Source of the DNA: Melampsora larici-populina 98AG31
Taxonomy: Eukaryota; Basidiomycota; Pucciniomycetes; Pucciniales; Melampsoraceae
Reading direction: 5' to 3'
DNA: 64,000 nt
Assembly (NCBI RefSeq): GCF_000204055.1
Contig: NW_006768798.1
Span: 186,001 to 250,000, forward strand
The notes beneath the pieces are model-generated. The model was not told the origin of the DNA, did not search any database, and saw only the letters and a list, made by a program, of their open reading frames with translations. Position 1 is the stretch's first letter. Each line of letters begins with the position of its first letter. Of the stretch, positions 56,400 through 64,000 are shown piece after piece. The position numbers and the translations under genes are program-made.

Positions 56400-59280
56400 A
56401 GACAAACTTGAACCAAAGTTTTGGGGGGTGAAGGAAGCACAGTGGTTGCTCATAATCCTCAAAGCGCTAGAGAACAAGCTTTCTGACGGAGCACTGGTGG
56501 ATGGCACAGAAATCAGCTGCATCATATGTGATAGGATGGGCCAGTGACATCAAGAAATTATCCAGTAGGCAAGGACCTCACAGCGCTTGTATTCTTGAGC
56601 CACAGAGAGATGATTTGTGCCTTCATGTTCCACTGGGACCGTCTTACAGTGCTTGATAAAATGTTGAGGAAGATTGGGGTTCCAGGTTGGTTTGTTCAAC
56701 CATTTTGATATTGGGGTTGGGAGGAACAAATTTGCCAGCTCAAGTAATGAAATACTCAGCAAGGCCTTTGGGTCCACAACCTAACAATTCCAAAATCAAA
56801 CCTTGGACCACCATGATTTTCAGCCAAGGGTCAAGTATTCCAGCACAAATGTAGACAGCCTTTTCCTGGACTGCCTCTTGATATTGCATGAACTTCCTCA
56901 ACATTGGCATGACTGATGCTTTTGGGTCCTTACAAGTGGAGTCATTCCAGGCCTATGAAAAATATACATTGGATCAGTGAACAGTTTGAAAAGTCAAAGA
57001 TTGAAATGAAGACTTGACTTTTCAAGTTGTTCTACCAATCATTGATAATCAGGCATAACTCAAGAGAATGTGGGGTACTTGTACCCTTTGATCTCCCTGA
57101 TAGTTGTAGCAAGAGGAGCTAATAACTTGACAATAGTACCTACTGTCTCCATTTCATTATTGCTGAGTAAGAATGCTTCAAGTGATGTATTCATGTGTCT
57201 GATATTTGAAAGACGCCTGGTGATAGCGTCTTGGCTGGCTCAATAGTTGGCCAAAATCCCATTGGTGATGCACAATCTTTTAGAAAGGATGGACAAAGCA
57301 CTTGGATTGAGCATGGTGAGGAGCTCTTGAAACTCCTTGGTGTCCACAAAATAAATTGGAAGTTCTCAATTAACTATAAGATGAAGTAGAGTGACCTAGG
57401 CTGACTCTGTTGAGGGGCCGAACCTGATGAAGAATCATGAAACGAAAGAACAATAAAATAGTCCATTGAGATTTTATAGCACAATATACAGAAAATTGCT
57501 CACTTTGCCAACCTTTCCATTGATGAAGTAGATCAAAAGAGTATCTTGCTTGGTGGTCACAGGCTGGGTCTTTTGTCACTATCATCAAGTTGGGTTTCAA
57601 TGTCTCAGGGCATGTACTGTCTAGCTTGCTAATAGTGTTGAGAAGAGTTGGCTGGCCGGGGTTGGGGTTGGGTCACAGCCTTGGCTGTAACCCAACCCTG
57701 TAGCTTTGTGGCTAGCCCTGGATTGACCCATAAGCCTTCAAAATCAATCAGGACCTACCAAGGCACACCCTTAACCTTATAAACCTAGGGTGTGGCTTGA
57801 TTTGGGTCCAAAAGACAAACAAAAGAGAGTTCTTGTTCTATACTCATTTCTGGACCTGCCCTTGAGACAGACATAACCCTCACAATTGAGGCAACTTGAG
57901 GAAGGAGCACAGCAGTATTCAGATGTATCTTGAGAAAAATCCACGGGCACCCCAGCAACCCAGTCAGTTGATGTGCCCATAGGGCCTTTGAGGCTTGCAT
58001 CATTAGGTTTCCAATGGTTGGGGTACATACTGCCAACCTCCAAAAACTCTGTGGGCAGTGCAGGGCTGGGAGGGACCAGTTCATAGCCCTGATTCCCACT
58101 GACCTGCTCCTGAAATATTGTAGTGTCTATCTCAAGGGATCCAAGGAAGCCAAAAAACTGAAGAAATTTACACTTCAAGGTTCAAAGAAATCATCCCACA
58201 AGATGATCTTTCAAGATAATTAAAGTTAAAAGTTGAATGTCAGTATTAGAAATTGAGGATCTACAGCTATGAAGCCAACAACACAAGCACCAAAGTTTAA
58301 AAGTTCAAAGTAGTTCATCACACCACCAACTTCCCATGTGATCTACACCAAAAACCTGGAATACATGATTACAGAGTCAGACAGCCCAACTTTGGCTGGT
58401 ACAACACTGGAATGCTGTGCTGCACTGCATTGCAACCCGTTGTGCTATGTTACAGTTAAGAAATAGGTTTCTCTAAATTCTGACAGTGCATCACAGCCAT
58501 GAATTTTGCTTCCGGAATCCAAGGGAGGAGAGCACCAGGTATTTGGCAGCATGGACCTGTAAAGACAAAGGTCAGTAAGACACAAACAATCAGCAGCATC
58601 CAACCGTGACTGACCTTCCAGCAGAACAGGATCTCTTTTGGATCCCCAATCTTCTTGGGATCAGCATAGTCAACACTCTTGAGGTACCTATCCAGCTTGT
58701 TGACTACTTGGGACAAGACACCAGCCCCAAATTTAAACACAACTGCACCCAATGGTGCAATTTGATCAATTTACCGTACCATGTCAGGCTTGGATGTAGG
58801 AGTGTTGATCAATTGAGCTTGCAAAATCTCACAACCATGAAAAAATTCAAAAAAAGTGGATTCTCAGAAAGAGCCAAAACCAACATTAATTTGTGGTTTT
58901 GTAGCTTATAAAAGCATTGCTTAAGCTACCAAACATATGTTTTGAAGCATGTTTTATTTGACTACTGACTGTGTGGTCAAATCCACAGTCAAACAAGGCC
59001 TAAATATTTTCTTACATCTTGACAATCATGAGCAAGATAGCTTCATCCACCACCTTAGTGCTCCATTCCAAGTGAGCAGTGATGTCATAGTACTATGGAT
59101 TCACTTGGAATATTACCTTCTATCTACTCTGTAAGGTGTAAAAAGATCTCGGGACAAGATTTTCAGCTTGTTGTTGCTCAGAGTTGACTTCCTCAATAGC
59201 ATCCCAGTTGCTTGGCAAGAAAATAGCCGCTACATTGAGCTTTTTCAAGATCACCTTTAATTTTGAAAAAATCAGAAGCT
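56400..59280 (-). pseudogene. Eroded transposase-like coding fragments
   Basis: The minus strand carries a series of protein-like fragments in changing frames: FLPSNWDAIEEVNSEQQQAE near 59200, SQVVNKLDRYLKSVDYADPK near 58700, PSPALPTEFLEVGSMYPNHW near 58050, TKDPACDHQARYSFDLLHQW near 57560, and MNTSLEAFLLSNNEMETVGT, VKLLAPLATTIREIKGYKYP near 57150. They are broken by stops and frame changes. The last fragments resemble the helical region of hAT-type transposases, but I hold that loosely. A GGGTTGGGTCACAGCC / GGCTGTAACCCAACCC hairpin lies at about 57665-57700. Confidence 0.4.
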
Positions 59281-59580
59281 TTAAAAAATCCAGTCAATTT
59301 TTAAAATACCTCAACTTTTTTTCTCTTCAAAGTCAACAATTATGCATAGGGCTGTAAGAAAGGACTCAAAAATTGAATTCTATGAATCAACTGTTTTTGA
59401 ACTTTCAAATATTACACAAACACAAATTTGATTCTCAATGATATCTTACACTCAAAACTAAAAAAAATACTTCAAATTAAACCTATTTCCAAAACCAAGA
59501 ATCATCCAAAACAATCACAAACCAAAACATCTTCAAAAACCCAAATCAATTCAATCCAATTCCCAACCTTTGACTTTTCT

Positions 59581-60900
59581 TTAAGGAGGACTAGGTACAG
59601 TTCCAATCACTTCACCATTCGATTTCGGAAGATCCATCAAAAGCTCACCACCGATACCTAAGTATCCAAACCAAAGTATCAAACAAAAGATCCCATGTAA
59701 AACGACTACTAAAGCCAACAAGATCTGAGCCGATTTGTTTTCCGAAGATTTAATGATCGGATAAAGGTTTCTTAATAAAAAGAAACAAGAGACTCCGAAA
59801 GCTATGAGAGACATGAAACCTCTTAAGAGAGGGATCGGTGGAATCGAAAGTAACGAAACCGGTATGAAGATCGTTAATCCGTAACCATATAAATTGATGA
59901 TTTCAGGTATCGTTCGGCTCTCAATGGTTGCCCAATACCTCATGGCTGCCCATATACATGTTGGTAATCCTAAGGCATAGACATAGACTAGTCCAACGGC
60001 TAAGGTGAGTTTCGTGAAATCATAGTCATAGGTTTTCGAGTTTAGATAAGCGGTTAAGGCTCCTGAAAGTGATGATGCAAAGAAGAGAATAAAACTTGTT
60101 TGTTTGTTTTGGAGAACAGTTCAAGAAATGTAAACGAAAATGGATTAGTCTTTGAGTTCTTTAGATTTAGATTTAGATTAGAGATTGAAAGAAAAGAAAA
60201 CTTACATAAGTGTAGTTGGAAGCCAAAATGGACCTTTTGAAAAGAAAACCAAAAGAAAGAATTAAGTAAGGATTCTTGACAAATAGATTTGCAGAATGGA
60301 TTTTTCTAAATTTACCATAAAGATCAGGTTGACCAGCCAAGATCACTTCAACATAATCTTCTTTAGGATACATAGTTTTCCAACACCTTTCCAAAACCGT
60401 TTTAGTTTCCTAATCAACATCAGATCACGTCCAATCAACGAAAAAAAATAAGATTCTTGTTTTGTTTTTAAAACTTGTAGGGATCAACTTACTACATCAA
60501 AGTAGATTGTATAAGCATCAAGACTTAACCAAGAATTAGAATTAGATAATCTAGGTTGTGATTCGAGTCGATCTGGATCATAAACTGTTGATCCTATATT
60601 TCCTTTGGGTTGTGATGGGTTTGTAGAAGGATTTGGATGATGTGTATCTGGTGTAACACTTGTTGAGAAATCTAGTTGAATTTTCATCATTCATTTAGTT
60701 AGTTTTGATTTGATTTGTGTGATTTGTGATGGTTTAGTTATCGTACCTTGGAATGATAAATCGTCAGATTGAACTGTTTTGTTTTGAGCTTCTTCTGCAT
60801 CAAAAACGGTGACTGAACTGATCCAAATCAAGATCTAGATTAGTTTTTTTCAGGTTCGTTTTGATGCTGATTTGTTAACTTACCTATATTGATTTGACAT
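59581..60900 (-). CDS. YIPF1/2-type (Yip1 domain) Golgi membrane protein
   Basis: Six exons (60900-60884, 60817-60747, 60671-60493, 60409-60316, 60232-60205, 60094-59581); 300 residues. The cytosolic N-terminal ~120 residues are Ser/Pro/Asn-rich, followed by the conserved YTIYFDVETKTVLERCWKTM and GQPDLYGPFWLPTTLIFIL, the family hallmark DLYGPFWI/L. Five hydrophobic segments follow (ILFFASSLSGALTAYL, AVGLVYVYALGLPTCIWAAM, YGYGLTIFIPVSLLSIPPIP, MSLIAFGVSCFFLLRNLYPI, ILLALVVVLHGIFCLILWFG). Family members bind Ypt/Rab GTPases and act in ER-Golgi and Golgi-endosome traffic. Yeast Yip5 is the nearest named relative I would suggest. All junctions keep frame; exon 1 is 17 nt. Confidence 0.92.
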
Positions 60901-62115
60901 TGTTCTCTTTTTTCTAAAGTTGATGGTTGTTTCTGATGTTTTGAATGTGGTGGAACGGTTTCTACTTTTGGAAGTGATCGATGATTCGATTGAAATTTAA
61001 AACCACAAAATACATTATTTAAAACACTGTTTTTGAGAAAGCAAAACCATTCATCAAAGCTCAGAGACCAAATGATAAAACGTCATAAATCATCAAGGGA
61101 TTGAAGTTCCATCAGCTTCAAAAATTCTCAAGCCGTGCTGGCCATCTTGTTTTACAAAACAGGAGAGTTTCTTATGGTACTTGACTGTCAAGAATTTCCC
61201 CGGTTTTTGAAGAAAAGACTGAAAATCTTGACCTGAGCCCGCTTGCTATGGGCCTGTTCTGCACTTGTGGTTGCCACAACTGCATCACATTTTGCATCAT
61301 ACTTGTTCAGATCTACAAAAATGGTTTATTGGATCACTTGACACATCAAATCGGTCAACAAGTGCATTTATTCAGAACCTCAACTTCAAAACTTCAAGAC
61401 TTCAAGACTTCCACTTTTAAGCTTCAACTTCCTGGTTTCTGAACCCAAAACTGGCCGCGTATATGCAAGTCATGATATTTTCAAGCATAGGTCTTTGCTC
61501 ATCTGAAATCGAGGTTCAAACTCAAGGTGCAAAATAGTCGTTGTAAAGTTGTTGACTGCGAGCAACACGGTCTCGATCTATGCGTATACGGGTATGAGGA
61601 CGTGAAGGAGGTAGAGGGAGCCTGTTGAAGAGGCAGCCAAACACCAATTCAGTCACAATCCTCTTGTTCCTAATCGTTGTTTGAAGACTTCAAAAGGGTG
61701 TTGACTTGTGTTTTCCAGGAACTTGGAGCAGGCATCAAGACGTGATGGAAACTGTCTTGGATGGAGGTCAACAGAAACAAGATGTTTCAGTTCAAACTCA
61801 TACTACTGTGGATCTGGTTGATTGACTTGATTGTTGGTAAAGTCTCATTAATGGATTTCATGTGTTTACCAACTTGGATATCACAGAGGCGCATCATCCA
61901 ATTTCGCGATCAGGAACCCAAATCTAATTACTACGATCAAACACCCTCAACATAGTGGATGGTCTTACGATTCTATCATTCTAATTCGACATTGTAAATC
62001 GATTGTTTCAAAGTGATCGATCTTTTCAAATCACATTTCCTAGTTTACCAAGATCGGTTTACAAAGTTTTCTTTCGAGATCTTCTGATTTGTAAATTCAT
62101 CTTAAAACTTAAGAA
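60901..62115. other. Intergenic region between divergent genes
   Basis: Shared upstream region of the YIPF and ARA2-like genes. No gene supported; a short direct repeat (CTTCAAAACTTCAAGACTTC) occurs near 61384. Confidence 0.5.
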
Positions 62116-63820
62116 ATGAATCACGACAGTGGCACTAATACGAACGTAAGTTTCTTTCTTATCAATCAAAACCTTACAAATCACTCAGTTTGATGATTCC
62201 TTTGTATTGATAATTCTAATTTCTTACCAGACTTCAAATCCGAACGGACCACTTCCATTCTCATCAATCATCTTTGGAGCTGCAACTTTCGTAAGTCAAA
62301 ACCATCAATGATACGAACAAACCACTCTGAACTCAGAAAACAAAAACTAATCAATTCTTGTGATTTACCGGGTTGGTGTTGTTTGTTTACAAAAAGAGTG
62401 CAAGTTATAATGATTCAAGTAAATTAAAAAGTGAAATTCCAGAAAAGACTTTACTAAAAGCTCTTAGATCAGGTATTAACGCAATCGATACAAGTCCTTA
62501 TTATTTGTAAGTTCACTTTGAATTTCCTCATCTTTCTTCTCCCACTCCAGAAAAAGAACTGATTTATTTTGTTTGGTTGGTTGGGTTTAGTGGTAGTGAA
62601 GCTATTCTAGGTAAAATTTTATCAAAACCCGAAATCCAATCTGAGTTTCCTAGACAGTAAGTTTTTCTCGCAATATCTTTTAAAAAATTCAATGTTCTTC
62701 TAAAATCTTGATGAATTCATGTTTTTTGATTTTTTCTTCTTCATAAAAATCAGTACTTATCATCTTTTGACGAAATGTGGAAGATATGGTCCAAAAATTC
62801 AAGATTTTGATTATAGTCCTGATCGAATCCGTAAATCAATTCAAGAAAGCTTCAAATTAATGGTAAGTTTTCAATCGATTTTAAAAATTGATGAACCCTA
62901 GATGATAAATAATATATAATAAATGAATCCAATCAAACTTGATTTTTCTTTTTTGGAGGATTTCTTGTAGCACACAACATATTTAGATGTAGTTTATTTA
63001 CATGATATTGAATTTATTGCAGAAAAACTTGATGAAATCGATTTGAATCAAGTTCATGATCAAGTTATAAGAAATCCAATCAAACCTTTAGGATCTGGTG
63101 ATCAACTCATTCTTAAAGCAATTCAAACTTTATTCCAATTAAAACAAGAAGGTAAAATCAAAAAAGTAGGCATCAGTGGTAAGTCTGCTTCACCCTTCCA
63201 AAAAATTCACTCATATAACCGATTTCTAACTCGATTCCTTCTTTATTATTCTTATTGAAAAAAATCTAATAGGTTATCCTCTTCCAACCCTCTTAAGAAT
63301 CTCTAAATTAATTCACCAAGAATTAAAGACCCCATTAGACATCATCATGTCATACTCAAATTATACACTTCAAAACCAAAGCTTAAGACCATATGTTGAT
63401 TTATTTCATCAACAAGGAATCCAACAAATCATTAATGCTTCACCATTTTCCATGGGACTTTTAACTACTCTTGGTCCTCAACTTTGGCATCCAGCTTGTG
63501 ATGAATTAAAACAAATTTGTCAAGAGATTGGAAAGATTTGTCAAGAAAAATATCAAAGCAGATTGGAACGTGTTGCATTAAAGTTTGGAATTCAAACTGT
63601 TTTGAATCATCAACAAGAAGAAGAAGGTAAGATTGATGCGTTGGTAGTGGGATTTTCGGGTGTTGAGGAAGTTGAAGAATTCGTGGAGATTCAGGATGAA
63701 CTTTTGAAGCAAGATCGTGTTCAAGTTGAACGTACGAAATTCATTGAGATTGGAATTCAAGAGTTCTTTAAACAATCTGGTTATCTTAATTGGTGTTGGC
63801 CTACTACTTATTTAAGATAA
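62116..63820 (+). CDS. ARA2-like NAD-dependent D-arabinose dehydrogenase (aldo-keto reductase)
   Basis: Seven exons (62116-62145, 62231-62290, 62397-62506, 62591-62656, 62754-62862, 62971-63178, 63273-63820); 376 residues. Aldo-keto reductase features are FGAATFSASY near the N-terminus, GINAIDTSPYYFGSEAILG (catalytic Asp and Tyr), LLTKCGRYG (catalytic Lys), TYLDVVYLHDIEF (catalytic His), KIKKVGISGYPLP and INASPFSMGLLT (cofactor side). The order and the HDIEF motif match the ARA2 / L-galactose dehydrogenase branch, which oxidises D-arabinose or L-galactose toward erythroascorbate or ascorbate. Cytosolic, no signal peptide. The 30-nt first exon ends NTN before TSNPNGPLPF; a start inside exon 2 is not available. 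Confidence 0.93.
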
Positions 63821-64000
63821 TCATTTATGATTTTTTGAAAAAGTTTTGTTCAACAGAAGAGAAGGTCATAGATAAGCATTTAGTTGATTGTACATATGTA
63901 TGTAGGAATTAGATCAATTCACTTTAGTTTGTGTCAAAGGATTTCTATATAGATTTCATACTTTTGTTTTGTATCACTATCATATGCATATCAATTTTTG
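63821..64000. other. 3' flank of the ARA2-like gene
   Basis: A+T-rich downstream sequence; nothing else seen before the window ends. Confidence 0.5.

Larger units (their letters stand above)
55291..59580. other. Gene-poor repeat region with eroded transposon ORFs
   Basis: No intact gene. Contains a short inverted copy of the tRNA-Lys 3' part (about 55306-55326), a 107-bp palindromic element (56220-56326), and scattered minus-strand coding fragments (about 56400-59280). Confidence 0.5.

Overview
The window looks like nuclear DNA of a basidiomycete fungus, most likely a rust (Pucciniales). The reasons are an A+T-rich background, genes split by many short GT-AG introns (about 40-110 bp), an intron-bearing tRNA-Lys, Plavaka-like transposase debris, and clusters of secreted proteins next to housekeeping genes. 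I cannot name the genus from sequence alone. Gene models were built by hand from frame, splice sites and paralog comparison. Every multi-exon model except the GAL10 start closes in frame.

Layout. 1-2.6 kb: intergenic with a MITE-like element, a 69-bp tandem hairpin repeat and tRNA-Asp(GUC). 2.6-4.9 kb: a convergent pair of spliceosome genes, SNU13 (+) and CWC24/RNF113 (-). 6.0-17.5 kb: four tandem, same-strand 12-exon genes (copies A-D) for secreted proteins of unknown function. Every intron in all four is phase 2, and the exons recur in a three-exon rhythm. This is the most unusual feature of the window. 18.8-19.6 kb: a hypothetical gene. 20-25.8 kb: a repeat zone with an inverted pair of transposase fragments, a 1.2-kb TIR element flanked by TTA, a mariner-type MITE nested inside it (second copy at 28.3 kb), and a GC-rich decayed repeat.

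26.3-30.8 kb: a zinc-finger/coiled-coil gene (-) and a gene with a mitochondrial-looking N-terminus (+). 32.2-32.7 kb: a small secreted protein (-). 33.9-35.3 kb: a chitin deacetylase (CE4) with an N-terminal Pro/Gln tandem repeat (-). 36.6-37.5 kb: cyclophilin A (-). 38.5-40.5 kb: an eight-exon unknown (-). 41.9-44.2 kb: calnexin (+). 45.3-49.2 kb: two adjacent secreted PEBP-family genes (-), one with a GPI-like tail and one encoding two PEBP domains in one chain. 50.6-52.5 kb: UDP-glucose 4-epimerase (-). 52.5-59.5 kb: a gene-poor repeat zone holding fold-back sequences, an intron-containing tRNA-Lys(CUU) and eroded transposase ORFs. 59.6-60.9 kb: a YIPF1/2-type Golgi protein (-). 62.1-63.8 kb: an ARA2-like aldo-keto reductase (+).

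Taken together, housekeeping genes (splicing, ER folding, Golgi traffic, sugar metabolism) alternate with a secretome: the A-D family, a chitin deacetylase, PEBP-like proteins and a small secreted protein. This is what one expects of a biotrophic plant pathogen with local gene duplication and scattered small transposons.
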